Positions 1 through 5,989 of a stretch of 7,088 nt of DNA are shown in pieces. Position numbers and translations under genes: made by a program. The notes below the pieces were generated by a model. The model did not search any database, had not been told where the DNA came from, and saw only the letters and a list, made by a program, of their open reading frames with translations. Source of the DNA: Ga0077527 sp038316355 (GTDB lineage Bacteria; Pseudomonadota; Gammaproteobacteria; Burkholderiales; SG8-41); NCBI GenBank assembly GCA_038316355.1, contig JBBQAO010000138.1:1-7088 (forward strand), given 5' to 3'. Each line of letters opens with the position of its first letter. The first letter of the stretch is position 1.

Positions 1-16
1 AGCGGAAAGTCAAAAG

Positions 17-43
17 CTTCCCTCACTCCTGGGGTGAGGGAAG
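17..43. repeat. 10-bp perfect inverted repeat (stem-loop)
   Basis: The arms CTTCCCTCAC (17-26) and GTGAGGGAAG (34-43) are exactly complementary around a 7-base loop, and the stem could extend inward by a G-U and a C-G pair. It may be the transcription terminator of a gene lying to the left, but no T-tract follows on the plus strand. On the minus strand the stem is followed by a short CTTTTG run. Its direction and role are therefore unresolved. Confidence 0.55.
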
Positions 44-109
44 GTCGCTGAATTTGCCGCACGCACTGAATAGATACAAATATTCAATAAAAACAATTTG
101 TTACATACT

Positions 110-137
110 TTGCCTGACCCTGCTCCCGACGTAAAAT
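110..137 (+). promoter_or_regulatory. Probable sigma-70 promoter of cytochrome c' gene
   Basis: A -35-like TTGCCT (110-115, 4 of 6 matches to TTGACA) and a -10-like TAAAAT (132-137, 5 of 6 matches to TATAAT) are separated by 16 bases. Transcription from here would give a leader of roughly 115 bases. An alternative is the extended -10 TGC-TACACT at 150-158, which lacks a good -35. The call rests on consensus matching only. Confidence 0.4.
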
Positions 138-244
138 CAACCGTAATCCTGCTACACTCCGCGGCGCGCGGGAATAAATGCTGCCGCAGATACGTTAATC
201 AATGAGCGGCCTGCTCGCCCGAATAATTTTTTTGCTTAACCCTT

Positions 245-250
245 GGGAGA
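245..250 (+). promoter_or_regulatory. Ribosome binding site deciding the cytochrome c' start
   Basis: GGGAGA lies 7 bases before the ATG at 258. An in-frame TTG at 243 would place this Shine-Dalgarno inside the coding sequence and add five residues in front of the Lys-containing n-region of the signal peptide. The ATG at 258 is therefore preferred. Confidence 0.75.
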
Positions 251-257
251 ATCCTCA

Positions 258-713
258 ATGAAACACGCACTGATCGCTGCTGTCATCGGCACCTCTACCC
301 TGCTCGCCAGTGGCACCGCCGCGGCCCAGGCCAAACCGGAAGATGTCATCAAGTTCCGCAAGGGCGTCTACCAGGTTGTCGGTTGGCATGTGCGCCCGAT
401 GGGCGCAATGGTCAAAGGCCAGATGCCGTATGACCAGGCAGAGTTTGTCCGTAACGCCGAAATCGTCGCCATGATGAGCACGGTAGCGCCGCATGCTTTT
501 GTAGCCGGCTCGGACAAAGGCGAGACCAAAGCCAAGCCGGAAATCTGGTCGGATGCAGCCGGTTTCAAAAAGGTGATGGACAACTTCCAGGCTGAAGCGG
601 GCAAAATGGTGCAGGTCGCAAAAACCGCAACCTCGGTGGACCAGGTACGCGGCCAGTTCGGCGCACTGGGCAAATCCTGTGGTGCCTGCCACGACAATTA
701 CCGCACCAAGTAA
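258..713 (+). CDS. Cytochrome c' (periplasmic, class II c-type cytochrome)
   Basis: The product is a 151-residue precursor of a four-helix-bundle cytochrome c', a periplasmic heme protein known for binding NO and CO and linked to nitrosative stress tolerance. Residues 1 to about 25 form a Sec signal peptide: MKH, a hydrophobic core, then an Ala-rich AAAQA cleavage region. The mature chain begins near AKPED, as in the Alcaligenes protein. The heme site CGACH is at 141-145, in the C-terminal position typical of class II, and is followed by DNYR with the conserved Arg149 beside the heme. The KGQMPYD stretch (about 53-59) and PEIWSDAAGF (94-103) are also family hallmarks. By alignment from memory with Alcaligenes cytochrome c', the distal pocket position (Leu16 there) is Tyr38 here. 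Low-spin cytochrome c-556 is a less likely alternative. In other organisms the gene is called cycP. It converges on a cytochrome b561 gene that may supply electrons. Confidence 0.92.
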   Translation: MKHALIAAVIGTSTLLASGTAAAQAKPEDVIKFRKGVYQVVGWHVRPMGAMVKGQMPYDQAEFVRNAEIVAMMSTVAPHAFVAGSDKGETKAKPEIWSDAAGFKKVMDNFQAEAGKMVQVAKTATSVDQVRGQFGALGKSCGACHDNYRTK

Positions 714-727
714 GCGTCACTGTCCGT

Positions 728-754
728 AAAAAAAGCCGCCCCGGGCGGCTTTTT
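728..754. terminator. Bidirectional intrinsic terminator between convergent genes
   Basis: The stem GCCGCC (735-740) pairs with GGCGGC (744-749) around the loop CCG. It is flanked by an A-run (728-734) on the left and a T-run (750-754) on the right, which can extend the stem. Read on plus it ends the cytochrome c' transcript 15 bases after its stop. Read on minus it ends the b561 transcript 30 bases after its stop. A GC stem with a U-tract on both strands is the classic shared terminator of convergent genes. Confidence 0.9.
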
Positions 755-783
755 CATGGCTGCAAGCTGTTCAGTACTTATTT

Positions 784-1455
784 TTAGTAATTAACCAGAA
801 ACCAGACCCCCGCCGCGCAAACGGCCAGCAGAACGATCGCAAGACCGGCGCTGCGCATCGGCGCCGGCACCGTGCCCGGCAGCAGGTGCTTGCGCCCGGT
901 GAACATCGGCTTGATCAGATTCTCCGACTTCCACAACAGGTAATACAGCACCGCTGCGACATGCACGCCGATCAGCGTCAGCAGCACGTTGAAGTTGTAC
1001 TTGTGGATGGTCGTCAGCAAGTCGCTCAACTCCTTGCTGACATGCTTGAACAACGGCCCTTCGTTGATGATGTCGTCATTGGCGAACAGCCCCGTGCCCG
1101 TCTGCGCCAGCACGCACAGCAGGATCAGCACCACGCTGATGCCGCCCAGCGGATTGTGGCCGGCGAATTTTGCCGCAGTGCGCGACGGCAGGGTCTTGAT
1201 GTAGCCGATCAGCGCACGCGGACCATAGATGAAATCGATAAAGCGGGCATGGGTGCTGCCGACAAAACCCCAGAGGATGCGGAACAGGATCAGCGCCAGC
1301 ACCGTGTAACCCGAATACATGTGCCAGGTCATCCAGTCCATCTCGCTGGACAGCCATGAAAATGCGATCAGCAAAACCAAGGTCCAGTGAAACAACCGCA
1401 CCGGGATGTCCCAGACCGGCACTGCCTTGTTTTCGCCCAACTGCATTTGCGCCAT
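784..1455 (-). CDS. Cytochrome b561-family integral membrane protein
   Basis: The 223-residue product is a bacterial di-heme cytochrome b of the b561 / Ni-Fe hydrogenase b-subunit type. It would sit in the inner membrane and pass quinol electrons to a periplasmic acceptor. The N-terminal VWDIPVRLFHW is the family signature, with His23 at the start of the first membrane helix. Hydrophobic helices are visible at about 22-38, 45-66, 104-123, 153-175 and 202-221. Candidate heme-ligand histidines are His23, His45, His151 and His165; assigning them exactly would need an alignment. The start is fixed by AAGGAG (minus strand, 1468-1463) 7 bases before the ATG. The upstream metallophosphatase stop codon (1469-1467) overlaps this binding site, so the two genes are probably co-transcribed and translationally coupled. 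Convergence with cytochrome c' suggests, but does not prove, a redox partnership. Confidence 0.9.
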   Translation of the reverse strand: MAQMQLGENKAVPVWDIPVRLFHWTLVLLIAFSWLSSEMDWMTWHMYSGYTVLALILFRILWGFVGSTHARFIDFIYGPRALIGYIKTLPSRTAAKFAGHNPLGGISVVLILLCVLAQTGTGLFANDDIINEGPLFKHVSKELSDLLTTIHKYNFNVLLTLIGVHVAAVLYYLLWKSENLIKPMFTGRKHLLPGTVPAPMRSAGLAIVLLAVCAAGVWFLVNY

Positions 1456-1466
1456 GAAGCGTCTCC

Positions 1467-2276
1467 TTAAACGGTAACCGTATGCGTAACGAGTGCCGAG
1501 CCGTCCCAGTGATGCAATTGGTAGGCCGGCGGCTCGTTCAGTGCTGCTTCAAACCGGCCCGCGCCGAGCCGGAGCCGCGCCTGGAACGCCGTGCTCGGGC
1601 AGACCGACACCAGAGTACCATGCCACGCCGCCTGCGCGCTGCGATGCACATGCCCGCACAACACGGCACACACCTGCGGGTGGCTGGCGATGATGCTGCC
1701 CAGGCGCTCAGCACTCCGCACCGACACGGCAATGCGGTCCATGCGTGAAAATCCGGTGGCAACCGGCGGATGGTGCAGGAACACCAAGGCCGCCTGCTGC
1801 GGCTGTTCGTCCAGCAAGGTCTCCAGCCAATGCAGTTGCGCCTCATCGAGGTCACCGTCGTCCCGCCCCTCGATCACGCTGTCCAGCGCAATGATGCGCA
1901 GCTCACGCACATCGCGATAATAATAGATGCGTCCGCTCTCATTCCGTCCACACTGCTCAAGATATTTGTGATCACCGAAGGCCTGCCGCAGCGGCGCGCG
2001 CCGGTCATGATTGCCCGGCATCAGGCACAGCGGAATACGCACGCGGGACAGCAGTTCACGCAAACGCGCGTATTCCGCTGGCGTCCCGGCATCCACCAAG
2101 TCGCCGCTGGCCACCAGCAGATCCGGCGCTTTGTCGAGCCCCGCCAGATGGGCAACGCAGCGCTCGAGCCCCGCCGCAGCATCGACGCCGAAATTATTGC
2201 GTCCGGCGGCCATCACGTGCAGGTCGGAAAACTGGGCAATCACCACCGGTTTTCGGGCTGCGGCATTAGAACTCAT
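1467..2276 (-). CDS. Calcineurin-like metallophosphatase (cyclic-nucleotide phosphodiesterase type, CpdA/Icc-like)
   Basis: The 269-residue cytoplasmic product carries the full set of dimetal phosphoesterase motifs: SDLH (17-20), SGDLVD (57-62), PGNHD (87-91), LHHPP (167-171) and CGHVH (207-211). The metal and phosphate ligands would be Asp18, His20, Asp59, Asn89, His90, one of His168/169, His209 and His211. Spacing and length fit class III cyclic-nucleotide phosphodiesterases such as CpdA. That superfamily also hydrolyses phosphodiesters of glycerol and other substrates, so cAMP is only one possibility and I give no symbol. No signal peptide is visible. No good Shine-Dalgarno precedes the ATG, but later in-frame ATGs fall after the SDLH motif, so this start must be close to right. 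It is the first gene of a pair with the b561 gene, and why a phosphodiesterase travels with a cytochrome b is not evident from sequence. Confidence 0.88.
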   Translation of the reverse strand: MSSNAAARKPVVIAQFSDLHVMAAGRNNFGVDAAAGLERCVAHLAGLDKAPDLLVASGDLVDAGTPAEYARLRELLSRVRIPLCLMPGNHDRRAPLRQAFGDHKYLEQCGRNESGRIYYYRDVRELRIIALDSVIEGRDDGDLDEAQLHWLETLLDEQPQQAALVFLHHPPVATGFSRMDRIAVSVRSAERLGSIIASHPQVCAVLCGHVHRSAQAAWHGTLVSVCPSTAFQARLRLGAGRFEAALNEPPAYQLHHWDGSALVTHTVTV

Positions 2277-2421
2277 CTGAAAACGGGGCGCCGACAGCTC
2301 ATTGCAGCAAGATACAGGGGCGCGCGAGGCACCGAGAGGACATTACTTACCGGTAGGGCGAGGAGGAATGCAGCGTGCGACGCAGTCATGTCAAGTGCGG
2401 CCGTTTTGCGATGATTTCTGG
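2277..2421. other. Intergenic gap between aas-like gene and metallophosphatase gene
   Basis: These 145 bases separate two minus-strand genes. I see no hairpin with a U-tract, so read-through from the aas-like gene is possible. On the minus strand there is a perfect -35 hexamer TTGACA (2394-2389) but no good -10 at 16-18 bases (nearest TGCATT), so a promoter for the metallophosphatase is only suggested. An 8-base palindrome TACCGGTA lies at 2348-2355. Confidence 0.5.
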
Positions 2422-4551
2422 TCACAGCACCACCATGTCTTTCAGCGTCACGTAATCAACTTTCCCCGAACCGAGCAACGGCAGGTTATCCACCTTGACC
2501 ACGCGCCGCGCCACCGCCAGTTCCTGCGCGCTGATCTGCCGCGCCGCCTGCTGCAGCGCGATGCGGTCGAGTGCCGGATCGGTGGTCAGCAACACCGTGC
2601 TTTCGCCAGTACGCGTCATCTCGACCACCGCCGCATGTTTGTATCCGGGCGAAGCGTGGTAGGCGATGAATTCAACGCGCTCCAGCGACACCATTTCACC
2701 GGCGATTTTGGCAAAACGTTTGACCCGGCCATGCACGGTGACAAAACCATCCGCGTCGACGCTGACCACGTCCCCCGTGTTGTACCAGCCCGCGCCCACT
2801 TCGGAGCGCGGCGCCTGCATGACCCCGGGCGCGTCATAAAACAGGTAGCCCTGCATCAGGTTGGGGCCGCGCACGTGCAACACGCCGCCCTTGTCGATCC
2901 CCGGCACCGGCACAATGCGGTACTCCATGCCCGGCAGGAACCGGCCGACCGTGCCGGCACGGAAGGTGAGTGGCGCGTTGAACGCCATTGCCGGTCCGCA
3001 CTCGGTGGCACCGTAACCTTCGTGCACACGCAGGCCGAATTTGCTGAACCACAACTGGGTGACTTCCGGGTGCAGTTTTTCACCGCCGGAAATGACAAAA
3101 CGCATGCGGTAGAAATCATAGGGTTGGGCCTGGCGGGCGTAATTGCCGAGGAAGGTGCTGGTGCCGAAGATGTAAGTGCAGTCCCGGCTGTAGGCGTACT
3201 CCGGAATCACCCTGTAATGCAGCGGGTTGGTGTAGAGAAACAGCCGCGTGCCGGTCAGCAGCGGCATCAGCGTGCCGACGACCAGGCCGAAGATATGGTA
3301 CATCGGCAACGCGTTCAGGTATTTGTCATCGGGGCCGAAATCGATCACCGCGCGCAACTGCGCCATCGCGGCGAGCATGCCGTCGTGCGACAGCACCACG
3401 CCCTTGGGCCGCGCCTCCGAACCCGAGGTAAACAGCACCACCGCGGTGGCCGCCGGATCCTGCGCCGGCAACACCTGGCGCGGCCGCAGCAGCGCATACA
3501 CAATCCACAACTTGTCCGACAAGGTCAGCGTTTCGCGCAAATCCTCCAGATACACGATGCGGCAGGCGGCAGCACCGGCGAGCAGCGGTTCAAGTTTGGC
3601 CGCGGCCACAAAACTGCGCGACGTGATCACGGTCCTGATCGTCGCCGCCGCGCAGGCGCCGCGCAGCGACTCGACGCCGCTGGAATAGTTGAGCATCGCC
3701 GCCACCCGGCCGCGCGACACCAGCCCGAAGACCAGGCACACCGTGGCGCCGAGATTGGGCAGCAGCACGCCCACCCGCTCCCCCGGCTCGGTGAATTTTG
3801 CCGTCAACCGGCCGAGCGCCAGGCTGCCTTTCAGCAGGTCGGCATAAGTTCGCACCTGGCCGCGGATGTCTTCAATGACGCAGTTGCGGCGGCCATGCAG
3901 TTCGACCGCGTCCAGCAACGCGCTGAACAATGCCCGGCGCGGCTCGGCATCGGCCATGGCTCGCTGCATCAACGCCTGCAGCTCGTCATTCATGCGCCGC
4001 CGGCGTGTGCCGGCGACACCCGTTGCAAAAGCGGTGGGCCGGGAAAGCCGCGTCGAGGGCTGGATCACCAGCGTCACCCGCTGCAGCCAGCGATGCGGCC
4101 AGCGCGCACTGGTCGCAGCCCAGCGCGTATACAGCGTGCCCTGGATGCGCAGCGGAATGATGTCGGCATCGGCACGCACGGCAATCACGCCGGCAGCACC
4201 ATAGACTTTCATCGTGCTGCCGGTGGTGGTCGCCCGCTCCTGGGGGAACATCACCACCGCCCGCCCGGCACGCAGCTCGCGCACCAGTCGCTTGATGGCA
4301 TCGCCGCCGATGGCGGGTTCGGCGCAGTCCGCAATACGCCGCAGCAGCGCACCGATGCGATGTGTCGCCAGCGTCTGCGGCAACACGATCAAGGGATTGC
4401 CCGGCAGGAACAGCGCCGCCAGCAGCGGATCGAGCAGCGAATCGTAATTGGCCAGCACCAGCGGCCGGCCACGCGCGAGCTGGCTGCTGTGTCCGGTGAG
4501 CGATACCCGGAACAACAAGCCCAGCAACAGTTTGAGTATGGCGCGCAGCAT
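2422..4551 (-). CDS. aas: Aas-like fusion: degenerate acyltransferase domain plus acyl-ACP synthetase (AMP-binding)
   Basis: The 709-residue product aligns along its length with E. coli Aas (719 residues), which re-acylates lysophosphatidylethanolamine at the inner membrane and charges ACP with free fatty acids using ATP. Residues 1-200 are the PlsC-like acyltransferase domain; about 205-709 are the adenylate-forming synthetase. Synthetase motifs are intact: P-loop TSGSEARPKG (375-384), PMYHIFG (416-422), GYGATE (512-517), WYNTGD (589-594), GRVKRFAKIAGE (608-619) and C-terminal GSGK with Lys697. The acyltransferase half is altered. HX4D reads NYDSLLD, with Tyr36 where E. coli has catalytic His36, and the FPEGR motif reads FPQER (102-106). 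It should therefore act mainly as an acyl-ACP or acyl-CoA synthetase. I chose the ATG at 4551 because MLRAIL matches the Aas N-terminus; the frame stays open to 4713 but that extension has no homologous counterpart. No lplT transporter gene is adjacent. It is divergent from the rpfF gene. Confidence 0.9.
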   Translation of the reverse strand: MLRAILKLLLGLLFRVSLTGHSSQLARGRPLVLANYDSLLDPLLAALFLPGNPLIVLPQTLATHRIGALLRRIADCAEPAIGGDAIKRLVRELRAGRAVVMFPQERATTTGSTMKVYGAAGVIAVRADADIIPLRIQGTLYTRWAATSARWPHRWLQRVTLVIQPSTRLSRPTAFATGVAGTRRRRMNDELQALMQRAMADAEPRRALFSALLDAVELHGRRNCVIEDIRGQVRTYADLLKGSLALGRLTAKFTEPGERVGVLLPNLGATVCLVFGLVSRGRVAAMLNYSSGVESLRGACAAATIRTVITSRSFVAAAKLEPLLAGAAACRIVYLEDLRETLTLSDKLWIVYALLRPRQVLPAQDPAATAVVLFTSGSEARPKGVVLSHDGMLAAMAQLRAVIDFGPDDKYLNALPMYHIFGLVVGTLMPLLTGTRLFLYTNPLHYRVIPEYAYSRDCTYIFGTSTFLGNYARQAQPYDFYRMRFVISGGEKLHPEVTQLWFSKFGLRVHEGYGATECGPAMAFNAPLTFRAGTVGRFLPGMEYRIVPVPGIDKGGVLHVRGPNLMQGYLFYDAPGVMQAPRSEVGAGWYNTGDVVSVDADGFVTVHGRVKRFAKIAGEMVSLERVEFIAYHASPGYKHAAVVEMTRTGESTVLLTTDPALDRIALQQAARQISAQELAVARRVVKVDNLPLLGSGKVDYVTLKDMVVL

Positions 4552-4840
4552 GTGCTGATCCGGGCGATGCCTGGATGAAGTTGGAATCAGCACAGGGTTG
4601 TAACGGCTAGTCACGCAGTAGTCAAACATCCTGCCGGATTGCGGATGCAGCGCCGCAACACGGCAGCCTCCCCCTGTCTCTTCCCTGACCGTCCCTGATT
4701 GCCCCCGATTCACTCTTGATAACGCCGGAATGGCACGAAAAATACTTACTCTCCGCCCAAACTTGCCAACACCACCATAGGTAGTGGTTGTAATCCATTG
4801 TTTTTATTGGCATTTGTTGAAACTTCCCATTTTGTTAGAT

Positions 4841-4869
4841 TTGCCTGCGCCCGCTTCCTGGCCTCTAAT
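4841..4869 (+). promoter_or_regulatory. Probable sigma-70 promoter of rpfF
   Basis: TTGCCT (4841-4846, 4 of 6 to consensus) and TCTAAT (4864-4869, 5 of 6) are separated by the ideal 17 bases. Transcription would start near 4876 and give a leader of about 58 bases. The -35 hexamer is identical to the one proposed for the cytochrome c' gene. No experimental support is available. Confidence 0.5.
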
Positions 4870-4877
4870 TCCATACA

Positions 4878-4896
4878 CGGAAGCCACTGACTTCCG
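4878..4896. promoter_or_regulatory. 19-base imperfect palindrome, candidate operator or leader hairpin
   Basis: CGGAAGCCACTGACTTCCG reads as an inverted repeat in which 8 of 9 base pairs match around a central C; only the C/A pair at the sixth position fails. It lies just after the predicted rpfF transcription start, where a bound repressor would block transcription. Alternatively the CGGAAG/CTTCCG arms form a 6-bp hairpin in the leader RNA. The nearby MerR-type protein is one possible binder, but nothing in the sequence shows this. Confidence 0.45.
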
Positions 4897-4933
4897 CCGA
4901 CTTTTTAATTAATAACCACAGGGGATCGCCATC

Positions 4934-5860
4934 ATGGAAATGCAAGTACCTGCCGCAGTCATCGACGTCCACCACGCCGTCGTCCGCCCGGTTTTCCGCA
5001 ACGACACCAAGTTCCGTTTCTCACCGCAACTGCACGCGCACTTCGACCGCCCCACGCGCGCCCTGTGGTCACGCTGGACCGCCGCGCCGCGCCCCTGCTT
5101 CAATCCGGGCCTGCTTTCGGACATCGATGCTTATTACAATTTCCTCGCCGACAGCGACGGCGAAATTGACTGCGGCGATGCGACAGAATCCATCGAATAC
5201 GTGATTCTCGCCTCCGGCATGCACGGCGTGTTCAACCTCGGCGGCGATCTGGATCTGTTCCGCGAGAAAATCGAGCGCCGCGACCGCGCCGCGCTGTCGG
5301 CCTACGGCCGCGCCTGCATCGACGTGCTCTACCGCAATTACATCGGCCACGGCCTGCCGGTGACCACTGTCTCGCTGATACAGGGCGAATGTCTGGGCGG
5401 CGGCTTTGAGGCGGCGTTATCCAGCGATGTCCTCATCGCCGAAAAAAGCGCGCGCTTCGGCTTCCCGGAAATCCTGTTCAACCTGTTCCCGGGCATGGGC
5501 GCGTACTCCTTCCTCGACCGCAAGGTCGGGCAGCGCACCGCCGAAACCATCATCTCCTCCGGAAAAATCTACAGCGCCGGGGAAATGCGCGACCTGGGTG
5601 TGATCGACGTCGTGGCCGAAGACGGTGCCGGTGAAGCTGCCGTCAACGCGCTGATCAAGCAGCGCAGCCGCTCCCGCAACGGCATGGCCGCACTGGCCGC
5701 CGTGCGCCGCCGCGTGCACCAGATCAGCTACGACGAGCTGCTGGACGTGGTCGGGGTCTGGGTCGATGCCGCGCTGCGCCTGAGCACGCGCGACCTGAAA
5801 CTGATGCAACGACTGGTATCGCGGCAAAACGGTCTGCAGGAACCAGTCGTTGTTCACTGA
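4934..5860 (+). CDS. rpfF: RpfF-type DSF synthase (crotonase family)
   Basis: The 308-residue product is an enoyl-CoA hydratase-fold enzyme of the RpfF group. These enzymes dehydrate 3-hydroxyacyl-ACP and release cis-2-unsaturated fatty acids, the diffusible signal factors of cell-cell signalling. Characteristic blocks are FNLGGDL (100-106, first oxyanion loop), GECLGGGFEAALS (151-163) and FPEILFNLFPGMGAYS (177-192). Glu159 and Glu179 match the two catalytic glutamates of Xanthomonas RpfF (Glu141 and Glu161, from memory) with the same spacing of 20. The C-terminal helix WVDAALRL...MQRLVSRQ also matches RpfF rather than generic crotonases. Compared with Xanthomonas RpfF it has about 18 extra N-terminal residues. 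The start is supported by AGGGGA (4920-4925), 8 bases before the ATG. It is divergent from the aas-like gene and 129 bases upstream of a PAS-GGDEF regulator. The chain length of the signal cannot be read from sequence. Confidence 0.93.
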   Translation: MEMQVPAAVIDVHHAVVRPVFRNDTKFRFSPQLHAHFDRPTRALWSRWTAAPRPCFNPGLLSDIDAYYNFLADSDGEIDCGDATESIEYVILASGMHGVFNLGGDLDLFREKIERRDRAALSAYGRACIDVLYRNYIGHGLPVTTVSLIQGECLGGGFEAALSSDVLIAEKSARFGFPEILFNLFPGMGAYSFLDRKVGQRTAETIISSGKIYSAGEMRDLGVIDVVAEDGAGEAAVNALIKQRSRSRNGMAALAAVRRRVHQISYDELLDVVGVWVDAALRLSTRDLKLMQRLVSRQNGLQEPVVVH

Positions 5861-5934
5861 GCTTGTCCGCCAAGATCGTCCGCCGCCCTCGCAAAAACCG
5901 GAAAACACTTGAAAAAACATCAGCCATCGGGCTC

Positions 5935-5943
5935 TGCTAGACT
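5935..5943 (+). promoter_or_regulatory. Possible extended -10 promoter of the MerR-PAS-GGDEF gene
   Basis: TGC-TAGACT (5935-5943) is an extended -10 element, with TAGACT matching TATAAT at 4 of 6 positions. A good -35 hexamer TTGAAA (5909-5914) is 23 bases upstream, too far for ordinary pairing. The 129-base gap after rpfF has no clear terminator, so the gene may be read both from here and from the rpfF promoter. Confidence 0.3.
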
Positions 5944-5989
5944 GCCCGTAAAACAACCATCCCCCTCCGGAAAAGCCGAGACCGCGCGC

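Larger units (their letters stand above)
1..257. other. Non-coding leader region upstream of cytochrome c' gene
   Basis: No convincing coding sequence lies here. The stretch is AT-rich between about 70 and 140 and around 220-240, unlike the GC-rich genes. It holds a perfect stem-loop at 17-43, a probable promoter at 110-137, a second possible extended -10 (CTGCTACACT, 149-158) and the ribosome binding site of the cytochrome c' gene. Any gene further left ends before the window. Confidence 0.7.
4552..4933. other. Divergent regulatory region between aas-like gene and rpfF
   Basis: No gene is supported in these 382 bases. The aas reading frame stays open to 4713, but the stretch is not Aas-like. 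From about 4735 to 4920 the DNA is distinctly AT-rich. The rpfF-side promoter and a palindrome are listed separately. For the aas side, the minus strand offers TTGGCA (4769-4764) and TATTTT (4744-4739) with a long 19-base spacer, a weak candidate. A 5-base inverted repeat ACCAC/GTGGT (4771-4775, 4784-4788) is too short to weigh. Confidence 0.6.

Noticed and set aside
204..235. Terminator-like GAGC/GCTC hairpin followed by a T-run upstream of cytochrome c'
   Set aside because: The stem is only 4 bp and is separated from the T-run by ten or so bases, too weak for an intrinsic terminator.
243..257. TTG start extending the cytochrome c' by five residues
   Set aside because: It would put the Shine-Dalgarno GGGAGA inside the coding sequence; the ATG at 258 has ideal spacing and begins a normal signal peptide.
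2302..4578. 758-codon open frame on the plus strand
   Set aside because: It lies opposite the aas-like gene, whose adenylation motifs are unmistakable. Its own translation is rich in His, Arg and Gln with no recognisable domain, as expected for an antisense shadow in GC-rich DNA.
4552..4713. N-terminal 54-codon extension of the aas-like gene
   Set aside because: The extra residues have no counterpart in Aas, whose N-terminus matches MLRAIL at 4551, and the DNA grades into an AT-rich promoter region. The weak binding site before 4551 leaves slight doubt.
4814..4841. Alternative rpfF promoter TTGTTG / TAGATT
   Set aside because: Only 3 of 6 and 4 of 6 matches; the TTGCCT-17-TCTAAT pair just downstream is clearly better.
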